A stretch of DNA of 64,000 bases, taken from assembly GCF_963676685.1 (NCBI RefSeq), contig NC_092357.1, positions 68,042,971-68,106,970 on the forward strand, written 5' to 3'. The notes beneath the pieces were generated by a model. The model was not told the origin of the DNA. It did no database searches and was given only the letters and a program-made list of their open reading frames with translations. Positions 43,991 through 55,992 of this stretch are shown here, piece after piece. Both the position numbers and the translations under genes were made by a program. Source of the DNA: Mytilus edulis (lineage: Eukaryota > Mollusca > Bivalvia > Mytilida > Mytilidae). How positions within the stretch are numbered: the stretch's first letter is position 1; each line of letters opens with the position of its first letter.

Positions 43991-46215
43991 AGGGACCTAC
44001 GAAAAATTCCAAGAACGCCCCTCTTATTACATTGTTATGGTGTTGTACAAGTGAATTGATGAGGATTGTCGGTAAATAACATTAATACTTGTAATCTAAA
44101 GTGTTAATTTGCGTGTAGTAAATTTGCTTTTTGACAACAGTTTGACCTTTTAGGTCACACTACCTCAGGGAAAGCCCTTCAAATTTTAAATTTTTAAAAA
44201 AACATGCGTTTCTTTTTTTTCAAGGCTGGTATAAGTACATAATGTAAGTTAACGACAGGTGAAAGTTTTATTTATCTGTAATCACTGAAATTAACATGCA
44301 TGCTCCGGGAGGGTAAAGTTCAGTGGTGTTATAATTGCCGCTTCGTTCTTTGAATAAGGCAATAGTTTTATCATTTTTACAGCAAAAAAGTGCATATTAT
44401 TGAAATAAATACGTAGCTCTCTCTCTCTCTTTTCTCTTTTGGTGGCTGGTATGTTTCGTCAAATTGAGGCGGTAAGATGAGTGTCATTCCGAATTCTTAA
44501 ATAAAAAGAAGCATTATTTCCCTTAATCCCGAGAATGAATCATAATTATTAATTCCCGAGCCCCAATATATGAAAATCCTGAATTGCCGCTATAATAAGG
44601 GTCCATTCCCGAATCTCCTATACAATGAAAGCCTAGCTCTGACATCCCGAAAAAAACATTTCGCTCCTCTACAATGTCCATCTGGTGATTGCTGGTATCC
44701 CGTCTATGTTTTTGTACATGTATTGGGACTCAATGCATATCAGCCTATAGTTTCAGCTCCTCAATGATTTTCTGACAATATAAGTTGATATGGTTTAATG
44801 TTGTTCAAACTTGATCTGTTTTACTTGTGCTTTAATTGAAGATAAAGTGTTCGTAAACTGCTTCTTATGCTTCTTATAGTATATCATTTAATACTCTTTT
44901 TTGTTGCTTCATACACACAGATAAAACATTAAAAAGAGTTATGTAATTGAGATCTAAAAACTAGATTTACTGTTCTGAATATGGTCATGCGCCCGTTCAA
45001 TTTTCAATATATATCCGTACCATTCCGATTGTTTCCTTTCTACTGTCTTCCGCTACATGTCGGTAACTATGTAACTTTATATTCGACCTAGAGCAAAAAC
45101 TTAAATACTGTGAATTTCCGGCTGCTTCCGTGTATTTCCGGCTGTTTACGTGTGATTCCGATTATAGTAATATTTTTTTTTCAAAATGCACACATATGTG
45201 TCAAGTAAACACAAATACAAACATATGTAATGCAACATTTGATAAAATATAACTTATCTTTTATCTGATATAGGATTTCGCTATATTTTTCTATAAATGA
45301 ACTTTATCTTATACTCAATAGAAAAATAAAATAAAAAAATGGGGTCACCGTTCATTTACGCTCACAATCTGCCTTCGAAAGAAGCATACATTTTTGCTAA
45401 AGTCCATTTTTTTCTGTTAAACTAATAGGAGAAATAGCGGTAATATCAAAATAAAAAAAAGAACTAAATTACAGAAATCGCTTAAATTTTACAATTATTT
45501 AGTTTATGTACAACTTATTCGAAAACAACAATAAAAATATAGGTCACCAATGAGTTAAAACAGATATTTCAATTGTAATGCCCCAAAATGGCATTTTTGC
45601 ACAAAAGGGAGATCATTTGGAGCTTTTTCAATGATATCTACATTTTAAAAATCACCTGGGGCCAACACGAATTGATTTTTTAGAATGATTTTTGTACCAT
45701 ATGATAAAGTAACAACTACTAAAGGTAATAAATAAAATTTGTAATGAAAAATAAATGTTTATTTTTTTTCTTAAAACGTAATGTTACCTTTGATTGACAT
45801 GGACCTTATTTTCGCAATTCTAAAGATTGCGTTATAAAGTCATCAACTTTTGAAAGCTCAGATTCAGGATAAAAAAAGTTGTTTTAGCTTTAAAAGTTTA
45901 TGATAAGTTTTATAGTCAGTGTTAATATTATTAATCTTTAAAAAATAAGCAGTCTGTTAAATTTGAGTTCAGTTTGTAATATAATAGAAAAAAATAGTAT
46001 TCATCATCAAGTTTATTACAAAGTTTACATTTATAACCTTTGATCTCTTGGTACATTTTTATATCTTCCCGTTTCAACTTCTATAGGTTAATTATGGTCA
46101 TATAATCTTCACATTTAACGTATATCTAATGGGTGCTCTACTTTTGACATTCGTAATATATAATATATGACAATTAATAATGACCAGTTCAGCTAATGTG
46201 ACACAGGGTGATGAA
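43991..46215. other. Non-coding stretch, nothing recognised
   Basis: AT-rich with a (CT)n piece at 44417-44434. The plus frame at 44570-44767 shows no known domain. Related pieces recur elsewhere (ATGTTACCTTTGATTGACAT near 45781 and TATGTAACCTTTGATGGACA near 57800). Confidence 0.5.
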
Positions 46216-46680
46216 GAAATAAATCAAAAATACAAAACTCTTCGTCGATTTTTATCGGACTTTTGTTTTCTAGCAAAATACATATGGAATGTTAAAAAAT
46301 AAGTAAAGCTAGCTGTTATCTAAAAGTTAGCACACTTCTTCGTTTTTTGTCGGACTTTCATTTTCTAGCAAAATGCATACGAATGACTGTTTCAAAAATA
46401 AGTAAAGCTAGCTGTTAAGACCTTGTTATCTAAAAGTTTAGCATACATTTTTTTTACTCTTCATAATCTTTTATTCGGACTTTTATTTTTCTCGCAAAAA
46501 ACATATTGATGTCACAAAAATAAGTAAAGCTAGCTTTTTTCTAAAAGTTAAGCATACTTTTTTACACTCCATAATCTTTAATCGGACTTTTATTTTCAGC
46601 CAAAATACATATGAATGTTACAAAAGTAAGTGAAACTAGCTATGATCTAAAAGTAAGCATACTTTTTTTTACGATGTGAA
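46216..46680. repeat. Tandem array of about 110-bp unit
   Basis: Four or so imperfect units share TCGGACTTTTATTTTCTAGC, AAAATACATATGAATGTTAC, AATAAGTAAAGCTAGCTGTT and ATCTAAAAGTTAGCATAC in order. Confidence 0.85.
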
Positions 46681-46854
46681 ATTAAATCATGTGACAAAAG
46701 GTGATTTATATATTACGCCATTTTATTGCTTTTTTATGACCCTAATTTGTGTATTGTCATTTTTAAACTGACTAACGGGTGTTCTCACAAAAACTGACAG
46801 ACATTTGATAAATGTACACAAGATATTAATAGGATGACTTTTCTGTATAGAAAA

Positions 46855-47335
46855 ATAAAGAGATGTATGATTGCCAAATCCGACAAAGTTCAAACGGAGT
46901 GGATGTAAGACATTCCGTATTATTATCATTCGGCTCTTGAAGGCCCCTACATAAAGAATATGATTCAAAACATTCAAATAAAAAACGCAACGTACAAATA
47001 ATAACAAAACGAAAATAATATGACAGATAGGAACGAACAACAACCACTATATAAAACTACAGGCCCCTGACTTGGGACGGGCAAAAAAAGAATGTGGCGG
47101 AGTAAGATATGTTTGTGAGTGCTTAACCCTCCACTTACCTGATACCGTATGTTACAGTACAACATATTAAGAACAAACTATAAACATCAGTTGAAAAAAA
47201 AAATCTTAACTTATCAATAAACACATGGACAAACTTATAAGATTTGCCCTAGTTAAGTAATTATAAAAAAGAAGATGTGGTATGAATGCCAATGAGACTA
47301 CTCTCCACAAGAGACCAAAATGACACCGGAAATAA
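46855..47335 (+). repeat. Dispersed repeat family A copies in series
   Basis: A diverged copy (46855-47255) containing AGGCCCCTGACTTGGGACGG is followed directly by the 5' start of another at 47266 (AAAAGAAGATGTGGTATGAA), truncated after about 70 bases. Confidence 0.75.
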
Positions 47336-47616
47336 GTAATGATTGTTTTATAAACGAGAAAATATTTTTAACATGTTCCATAATTGAAGGGTTTTTAGTG
47401 GCACTTTCTTTTACCTTTTGTTCTTGTATACCTACAAGAATATGATACGGTTAAACAATTTACAATTATATTACCCCTTTGTTTTCCCATTTTTTATTCA
47501 AGGAGGACGTGTTTTTCATCCTCTAATAAATGACACAGTTTACAAACAATTCTATCCTTAAAGTCTTTCTTTGGGCTTCAAAATAGCGACACTCTTCGTC
47601 TAATACACTATAAAAT

Positions 47617-47950
47617 AAGGAGATGTTGTGTGATTGCAAATGAAACAACTCTCCCACAGAATGTTAAAGAAGTAATAAAAGCATATGTATAATGTCATCA
47701 CACAGCTTCTACAACGAACATTATTCTTTGCTGTATGGTCAGCTTTAAAGTCCCCGACATAACAGACTTATTTAACTTTGGATGCATGTTTTCTTATTGG
47801 ATAAGGGCTTTTTGTCTATCAGCTCATAGACATATTTTTTGCATTTGACCTGCCTTGAAACAGGAACATGAAAACATAATGTTTGTGAACATGTTTGTGA
47901 TCGTTTCATTCTCCCTTTGACGTTGCCAATAGTGTAACACCACAACATTA
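47617..47950 (+). repeat. Dispersed repeat family A, old copy
   Basis: Recognisable by AAGGAGATGTTGTGTGATTG and CTTTAAAGTCCCCGACAT; heavily diverged. Confidence 0.55.
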
Positions 47951-48062
47951 AAACAAACTAGAACACATACATCATGTAGGAAACTATTAAGGTATCAATT
48001 AGTACACATTCAACGAATTAAGCCAAACTTTAAAACGAATAGTTTGTAATGGAGAATGTTTG

Positions 48063-48144
48063 TCATCTTCGCTAGATATCGATTACGAACCAGTCCCCTC
48101 CCCTTCGAGTGCACTGTATCGATATCTTTAGCTAACGAAGATGA
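48063..48144. repeat. Small foldback element
   Basis: TCATCTTCGCTAGATATCGAT at the left is inverted at the right as ATCGATATCTTTAGCTAACG then AAGATGA, with small indels. Total span 82 bases. Confidence 0.7.
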
Positions 48145-49390
48145 ATGTATATTGTATCCATGTATGAAAAGCAGACTCTTTTGCTAGACCACCGATTGAA
48201 CTTTCGAACTCTCTTCTGCCTGAAAAGTTTTTGTATACTGTGGGTTATGATCTCAGGACTGACATATTCATTAAACATTTCTTGATATACTAGAATTATT
48301 TAAAAGGACTGATGTTTAAACTCATTGATCACGTGATGTGATGGGGTGCTTCAGGGTGTTCTACTGTTGACATGTATTAATTTCACTTGCAATTAATTAT
48401 AACATGTACAATTGTACAAGGTTTAATCAGGACATGCAACTTTTACATGTTATAACAAAGTGTGTTGTCAATTAAAGTAACATGTTCACATGTCGTATTA
48501 AAAAAGAAAGGTGTGATAAAAAATTACAGGTAACCGGTGGTACAACGTATGATATTATCTAAACTCCCAAAAATATATTTAAAAAATGTAAAATTTGCAT
48601 TGTAACAGCTTTAGACATTGTTAAAAATACATTTTTATTAGATTAAATACGTAAAATTGCTCAAAATAATTATGACAACATTATAATAGAAAAATAGTAG
48701 GTTTAAACAACTTTTAAAATTTTTGACCATGTACTACATAAAATGTAACCCTCTTTATGTGCCTATTTTAATTATATAAAAGAGGGAGTGGTCGTGGTGC
48801 AGCTCATCCTAGGCGTATTGTGTTTCAACAGATATAAGAAGATGCGGTATGAGCGCCAATGAGACAACTGTCCATTATTATGTTTCAAGTTTATTTTCAA
48901 GAAAAGAGAATAAAGTAAAACAGTTTACGAATATTGGCCTACAAAATTCAAGAACACATAAAAGAAGGAATCCCACTTCAAATCTAGACTCTCATAAATG
49001 AAGTTCTTTATAATGTTATTATATTCAACGTTGATTTTGATTAGATACGCCATACATATTTTATTTGATGGTCGCTAATATCCGCTAAACGAATCGGTAC
49101 TAAACTAGGTCTGCGACAATCAAAGCGCAAATTGATGCCCGCAAATCTTCAAATGTAATATACTGTTATAGCCTACATATAAGTATGATACTTCAAGTGT
49201 TATGAGTATAATCTTTTTAAGACTTTGTGAATCGATGCTCAAATTGTAACATCATTAATACAACAATTTCCAAGTGCAAACAAATCATTAAACATACATA
49301 TTCCCCCCGGGCAATTCCCATAATTCTCTAAATTTTGCTATTTTTTTTTTACATGTAATAATGCTTACACGCTTACTTGTTTTTCTTAAT
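48145..49390. other. Non-coding stretch
   Basis: No exon seen. A short family A start fragment lies at 48833-48875 (AAGAAGATGCGGTATGAGCG). Confidence 0.5.
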
Positions 49391-49397
49391 CTTACTC

Positions 49398-49765
49398 CAC
49401 TGTGTCTAAACTACACCGGCAAAAAATGTTTGGACTCGATGGTAACTAATTTTCGGCCAAATCTTTGACAGTGATATAGCCCATTTATCATTCATTGACC
49501 TTGAAGTTTTCTCCTGTTTCTTCATCTCTTTCAATATCTTCATTTTTCACTTACCACGTGTATTTCATTTTAAATATGCAATCTATGAAATCTGTAACAA
49601 AATGAAAGGTCTCTTTTAAATCATTATACGCTTGATTTAAGATAAATCTGAACGTTTAAGGTTATTTGTCGGTACCTTTTACATGTTTTAGTGAGATAGC
49701 TTTGTCTGTAATATTAGATACCATCGAGTCCAAACATGTTTTTCCGGTGTAGTTTAGACACAGTG
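49398..49765. mobile_element. MITE with about 45-bp terminal inverted repeats and TACTC target duplication
   Basis: The left end CACTGTGTCTAAACTACACC (then GGC...TTTGGACTCGATGGTA) is inverted at the right end as TACCATCGAGTCCAAACA...GGTGTAGTTTAGACACAGTG. Both ends are flanked directly by TACTC (49393-49397 and 49766-49770). No transposase frame inside. The CACTG terminus recalls CACTA-type elements, but a 5-base duplication does not fit that group cleanly. Confidence 0.85.
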
Positions 49766-49770
49766 TACTC

Positions 49771-51600
49771 GATTGTGTAGAATTGGTTACGATTTAAATC
49801 TTAATAGTTGAACTTAATCAATATACATATATAAATTCAATAAACCTTTTTCTTTATTGTTAATATTTTTATAATATCTAAATATTCATGGCAAAGTTTT
49901 TGATCTAATGAAGCCAAATTAAAACGTACTTACTAAGACTATATGAATGCAACACTTTTTAGATATGATGCTTCCGAATTGTGTGTGTGTTTGAGTTTTC
50001 AATGTCTTCTTTCTAGAATTAACTTTAACTTTATCAAGGACGCATATTTGAAATCCCAGGTTGCACTGTTTAACTACTTGATAACGTTAGGAGCTAATAA
50101 CCTGAAGGGACCTTAAACTTTTAACTTTAAATTGAAAGTTTTTTCTACCTTACTGAACTTATACAAATACGTAATCAAAAGTGTACGTCTAGAACAAACC
50201 CGCGAAATCGCGGATATTTACAGCTTAGTTAAGAGTATGTAAACTGTTGTAGGATCAATTTTTATAAAAGATTTTATTTCTGGAGAATTCAAGTTCAGAA
50301 AAGGTATCAAAAGTCACAGGTACTTGGAAGCAGGACATTTTTTTCTAAGCCCTCTCCCTTTTTTCCAAAGTTCGTTTTCTTTGTTATTCAGTTGAATACC
50401 ATTATTTTCGCGTTTTTGTATACTATGAACATACGTATACTAAACATTATATAGTATGAATAACCTCTCCACGTAATGTAGTATTAAATAAACGCAAATA
50501 AACGCGGAAATAATTGTCCTGTTCCCGAGTATTTATTATGTGTATAAAACAGAAAGTCTTTTCTATTACTTAAAAGTCATTCTGGTGACGAAAACAATAT
50601 CCAAACGCCTTTAATTTCGTTTTTCTCCAAAAATAACCCAAACTGAATGATCATGAGAATGGATGACAAAGGCGTATTTGCATGGTACCTTTAAGGACAC
50701 AGAGGCATGATGATTAATTTATTGTGGAAGGAAGAGAAGCGACACACACAATGAGGTCTTCTCGTTTAATAGTATAGATACTTCCATAAAATATTTGATA
50801 GCCTTGAACAATATTTTTAAGACAAGACAACACGTCCTTGAAATCCAACTAGATGCCAATATTTTTTTAATCCAAATATGAATGCCCAGCTTCTATTTTA
50901 AATGTCATCATCATATTGTTTTTAGTTATTATATGTAATTGTCATGCCGTTGGCCCTCTTATGGTTGTTATTTGTGCTTAAATAAAGAATTAAAAACCTA
51001 TCACTGCCTATACATGTAGCATTATTATTTAAGAAAATTAGGGTTTTCGCAAAAAAAACTTGTATTCAAAATTATTTTAAACTGATACTAATATTATACC
51101 CACACACAATAAGAGGAGCCTATATTGCATTCACCTAGTACGAAAGAAAAACAAATATGTAACACATAAACAAACGACAACCACTGAATTACAGGCTACT
51201 GACTTGGGACAGGCACAAACAGTCTGACTTCATCTTTGTTAAGCAGCTTAACATTGATGTTGAATGCCTATCGGTAACCTATAGATGTTATTTTTTCTGT
51301 CATTTTGTATCTGGTGGAGAATTGTCTCATCTGCAATCATACAAAATCTCCTTATATTTATAAGAGTTGTTATGTGTGCAAATTTCGGATCTGATAGATA
51401 CAATGTATCTACTGTATGTTTGCCGATGTGTTTATATATTTCAGCATGCCCAGTATGACTAAACAGAATGCATGTACATGTAACTTCATATTTCGTCAAC
51501 AGCTTGATATGGATTTGTAACACGTGCACTTCCGGTTCCGACAAACAACCATTTTGATTTAAGCTTAGGGTATGCTTAGTACGAAATTGCGAACATGTGG
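49771..51600. other. Non-coding stretch with family A remnant
   Basis: A family A 3' piece lies at 51140-51230 (AAACGACAACCACTGAATTA). The minus frame of 121 codons at 51248-51613 runs antisense through repeat sequence and has no domain. Confidence 0.5.
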
Positions 51601-51604
51601 TTCG

Positions 51605-51840
51605 AGACCACAATCATTTTGTAATGCATATCTATTAGACAATAAATGAAAATTAAAAAATTCCCACCTGCACTCTCTCAATAAAATTTATGTGTGTGTT
51701 TAACTACTTTTGGGACAAATTATGTCAAATTTATAGAAAACTTCATCGGCTCTAACTCAAAATATGGACAATTCTATGTTAAGGGGTCTTGAAATCTTTT
51801 GACAGCTTCCGAATTGAAAATTTTTAACCTTTTCAACCGG
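51605..51840 (+). repeat. Dispersed repeat, copy 2 (paired with 1190-1425)
   Basis: See the partner copy; shared words include TTAGACAATAAAT, GCTCTAACTCAAAATAT and TTTGACAGCTTC. Confidence 0.6.
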
Positions 51841-54370
51841 ACCAAATTACTATTTTACTTTAAAATTCATGACCCAAATTTTTTGACAGTGTCATTTAAT
51901 CCCCCGACTTGCTTTTTGAGGCATAAAACATGGAGAAATACATTTTCAATGGGTATAAAAAAAAAAGGCAAGTGACACACTGTCCACACTAGACAACGAA
52001 AATCAAGGGACGACAATTATGGTCTCGGACCTAATGTGTGTTTACCAGTACTCTAAAACATCGGAAACACGAAATTTACCACCGTGGCTAATCGTTTACC
52101 ACTAACGGATCCGTACTGCTGTATACTGACTGTTCTTATTTTTATTTGAAAAATGTACATGATGTTGATCCTGTCGGTAAATTGTTAGTTCATAAACATA
52201 ATATAAATGTTGTAAAACTATGGCAGCAATTCCCTTCGGCAAATTTGACCGCAGACGTTTTGGAATGTTTTGTTTGAAAGGGTTTGGAGATCTGTGCAGT
52301 TTTTGATATATTTGAATTATAAAGATCATCTGTGAGCACGTTCACAAACCCCGTGCCCCCACTTTGTTATTTGGCACACAAAATCTCATGAGATTCGTAT
52401 AGTAAAACTTAGACTCATTTCTCTTACAAGCATCAGCTGGAAATGATAATACATTTGTATGTCCTAATTATCTACAAAGTTTCATGGAATTCTGTTGTGT
52501 TGATTCAAAGAAATAATGATAACATGATGATGATATGTGGGTTTTTCCGTCCGACTATCCTGTCTGGATATTGCTTTCTACCTATTGTTTGGTTCTGATT
52601 CTGTTAACTGTTTAGCTTTTACTTTGTTTCGAGGAGTGTGATAAGGTGTATCATGCAGTTTCAAGATCATAATTAAGTGCCATTGTTACTGCCTCTGGAG
52701 ATGGCATCAATAGTGGCGATGTGTGTGGTGGTGTCCGGAGCAACTCTACATGCATATAGTATGACTTCTGTCCTTATTTTACACAAAGTTTCATGAAAAT
52801 CGTGACATCAACCGTTTATTGGTCATATCAACCTTTAGAATCAGATACTATTTAGGTCATTTCAGAGAGTTCATTGTTGACAATATGTTGGAATTCTATG
52901 CTACTGTGATTTTATAAAGTACTTTCCGTTTTAAAATTTTCTTAGTTCTTTATTTCTATTATTTAACTTCTTTCAAAGATAAAAGTTCACAGCAGTTCTA
53001 TTTTCAAATACAATGTACGAATGGCTTCCCCTGATTCACATATAAAATGTTTAAAGTAAAAAAAACGAATAAAGTATTCCTGGTAATAGAATTGCTTGTG
53101 GTATGATTAGAAAAGAGAGACGAAAGATATTGAATTATAAAAAGACCGAAAGACAAACAACAATATCACAACATGGTAAAGTAGACTAATCAACACGATC
53201 CCCATCAACACCGAGTGATCTGAGGTGCTTCGGAAGGGTTAGTAGATGTGACCCTCGTCAAGGAGGTTAGTTATATACATGTCAAAACAAAAGTTTTATT
53301 CTTAAAAAAGAGCATTGTAATTTTAGTTTAGTATGACATCCATTATCACTGAAGTAGTAAGTATTTTTTAGGGACCAGCTGAAGCACACCTCCGGGTACG
53401 GGGTTTCTCGCTGTATCGAAGAACCATTTGTGGCCTTCGGCTGTTGTTTGCTCATTAATAGGTTTGTTGTCTCTATGACACATTTGCCATTTCCATTCTC
53501 AGTTTAACTTTTATTCTAACACTAGTTGTTGGCATGCTGCAGCTTCTCATATTTATAATGTTATGATACTAAACCCCTAACAGTAGGATTTGTGCTTGGT
53601 TTTCATATGATGAAGACAAAATCTGGCAATCAGTTTAATATAAGGTCTGGAGCAGGCATGTCGGCGACTGTAGTAGTCTGTATGTACATGTATGTTCTGT
53701 ATCTTCCGCCTTTAAGATCACCAGCATGGGTTATGATGTAAAAAGGAAGACATTTAACACACTGTATCGTTACAGATTTGATGTGAGCATTTGCCTATTC
53801 AGCTTCCCATCCTGGTCGTGACGGGTCCGTTGTTAATTTATCAATGTATCATTGTATTTGTCATTTTGCTAGTTTTTACTTGTCACCTCTTCGGACATCG
53901 GATCCTGACTTTTTTTAACTGAGTTTTACTGTAAGTATTGCTTGGTGTTTGGTTTTTTTCCTACATTGGATATAAGTACAATGCATAGAGGGGGTTGAGA
54001 TCTCAAAAACATGTTTAACCCCGCCGCATTTTTGCGCCTGTTCCAAGTCAGGAGCCTCTGGCCTTTGTTAGTCCTGTAGGATTTTTAATTTTAGTTCATA
54101 TATTTATATGTTTTAGAGTTTAGAATGCCCTCTGAACTAGTATATTTTTGTTAAGAGACCAGCTGAAGGCCAGCTCCTGGTGCGGGATTTGTTGTCTGTG
54201 TTGAAAACCCATTGGTTGTTTATTGCTCTATGGTCGGTTTGTTGTCTCGTTGATACGTTTCCAATTTCTATTCTCAATTGTACAATCACACGTCAGGTGT
54301 TCCATTTCCCCCACTTCGTAAACGTGCCGCTACCATATAAAACAAAACTTTAGATTTCTTATAAAAGCAG
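51841..54370. other. Non-coding stretch with reverse family repeats
   Basis: Reverse-orientation pieces related to 61908-62190 lie at 53360-53510 and 53990-54260 (CGCATTTTTGCGCCTGTTCC, AGACCAGCTGAAGGCC). No exon recognised. Confidence 0.5.
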
Positions 54371-54372
54371 TA

Positions 54373-54600
54373 AATAGTTATCAAAGGTAACAAGCTTATA
54401 ATCTAATACGCCAGACGCGCGTTTCGTCTACCTAAGACTCACCATTGACGCTCAGATCAAAATAGTTATGAAACCAAAGAGGTACAAAGTTGAAGAGCAT
54501 TAAATTTCATGATGACCTCAAATTCAAAAAAAGTTATGTCAAATACGGCTTATAAAGGTTATCTATGCCTGGGATAAGAAAATCCTTAGTATTTCAAATA
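54373..54600. repeat. Family D repeat unit (CCAGACGCGCGTTTCGTCTA), solitary copy
   Basis: Collinear with the units at 54875-55240: AATAGTTATCAAA, GCCAGACGCGCGTTTCGTC, AGACTCACCATTGACGCTCA, GTACAAAGTTGAAGAGCATT and TATGCCTGGGATAAGAAAAT. It ends where the palindrome begins. Confidence 0.85.
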
Positions 54601-54768
54601 ACTTTTGTTCCGATTAATACCAGCGCCGCTGGTATTAATCGGAAAAAAAAGATACTAAACTATAATGTATAAAGTCAAGTAATGTACTTGACTTTATACA
54701 TTATAGTTTAGTATCTTTTTTTATTCCAACAGAAGTTCCCTCCGCTGGTATTAATCGGAACAAAAGTA
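54601..54768. repeat. Nested perfect palindrome
   Basis: Outer arms of 25 bases (54601-54625 and 54744-54768) are perfect inverted copies starting ACTTTTGTTCCGATTAATAC. Inside are a 17-bp-arm hairpin (54608-54644, loop GCC) and a 38-bp-arm perfect hairpin (54644-54681 and 54685-54722, 3-base loop ATG). Confidence 0.95.
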
Positions 54769-54781
54769 GGAAAACATACTA

Positions 54782-55479
54782 CAGTGAAACCTGACTAAGC
54801 CGAATCCTGTATAAACCGAAAACCTATATAAACCAAACATGTTCTTAATCACCGTCATATCAAATTATGTGCGTTACAATAGTTATCAAAAGTACCAGGA
54901 TTATGATTTAGTAAGCCAGACGCGCGTTTCGTCTACAAAAGACTCATCAGTGACGCCCATATCAAAATATGTATAAAGCCAAACAAGTACAAAGTTGAAG
55001 AGCATTGAGGATCCAAAATTCCAAAAAGTTGTGCCAATACGACTAAGGTCATTTATGCCTGGGATAAGAAGATCCTTGGTTTTCGAAAAATTCGAAGTTT
55101 TATAAACAGGAAATTTATAAAAATGACCACATTAATGATATTCAAGTCAACACCGAAATGTTGACTACTGGGCTAGTGATACCCTCGGGGACGTTACGTC
55201 CACCAGCAGTGGCATCGACCCAGTGGTGTTAATAGTTATCAAAAGTACCAGTTTTTAATTTAGTACGCCAGACGCGCGTTACGTCTACACAAGACTCATC
55301 AGTGACGCTCATATCAAAATATTTATAAAGCCAAACAAGTACAAAGTTGAAGAGCATTGAGGATCCAAATGTTGACTACTGGGCTGGTGATACCCTCGCA
55401 ACCTGATAAAACCTAACATCGGCCAAAACCTAACAAAATCCTAAGTCCCGAAGAGGTTCGGTTTAAACAGGTTTCACTG
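54782..55479 (-). mobile_element. Pogo/Tigger-like MITE, interrupted copy
   Basis: Ends CAGTGAAACCTGACTAAGCC and GTTTAAACAGGTTTCACTG are flanked by TA on both sides. Removing about 524 bases (54875-55398) leaves a sequence collinear with the reverse complement of 58837-59013. The inserted material is family D in tandem. Confidence 0.85.
54875..55398. repeat. Family D tandem pair inserted in the MITE
   Basis: The first unit (54875-55229) is complete, including ATGTTGACTACTGGGCTAGT and GATACCCTCGGGGACG. The second (55230-55398) starts again AATAGTTATCAAAAGTACCA and lacks the middle, rejoining at ATGTTGACTACTGGGCTGGT. Confidence 0.85.
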
Positions 55480-55992
55480 TATTGAGTTTACTTGTATGTA
55501 CACAATTAGAATTAAAAAACAACATATTCAGCACTTATTCTTTTATAAATAAATGAAATTGCACAATTCCATATTAATTTACATATGTACAAATACGAGA
55601 TTCTGATTGGACGATAAAATCAAAGTCAACTATTCAAGACAAATCCGTAAGTTCCGGGTATATTTCGCACTACCTTGCACAACTATAACAATTCTAGCTT
55701 TTAAAAATGCATTACAAGAAAAACTACATGTTCCAGTAACAATAAATAATGTCTAGGGAAATTGTTAAACGCGTTACAGGTCTTAATTCTCAAAACCTTA
55801 AAATGCATTTGATCACAATACCCAACAGTACGTAAGTATCACTTGGCATGGACACCAACATACTCGAATTCCGTTTACGCCAATATCACACAAAACGTTG
55901 AACTATTTTATTGGGAGATATTTACATTATTTTAGTTACGTTGTTCAAAACAGCCGTTTCTACACTTTTGAATACACAACTCTCGTATATTC
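55480..55992 (-). other. Downstream region of the second SLC4 copy
   Basis: On the minus strand an AATAAA word at 55907-55912 lies about 80 bases after the stop and is a candidate polyadenylation signal. Otherwise AT-rich non-coding sequence. Confidence 0.45.

Noticed and set aside
46723..47165. Three overlapping minus-strand hydrophobic frames
   Set aside because: They are antisense reads through family A repeat sequence with no recognisable domain.
51248..51613. 121-codon minus-strand frame
   Set aside because: Despite its length it runs antisense through repeat words shared elsewhere and has no domain or splice support.
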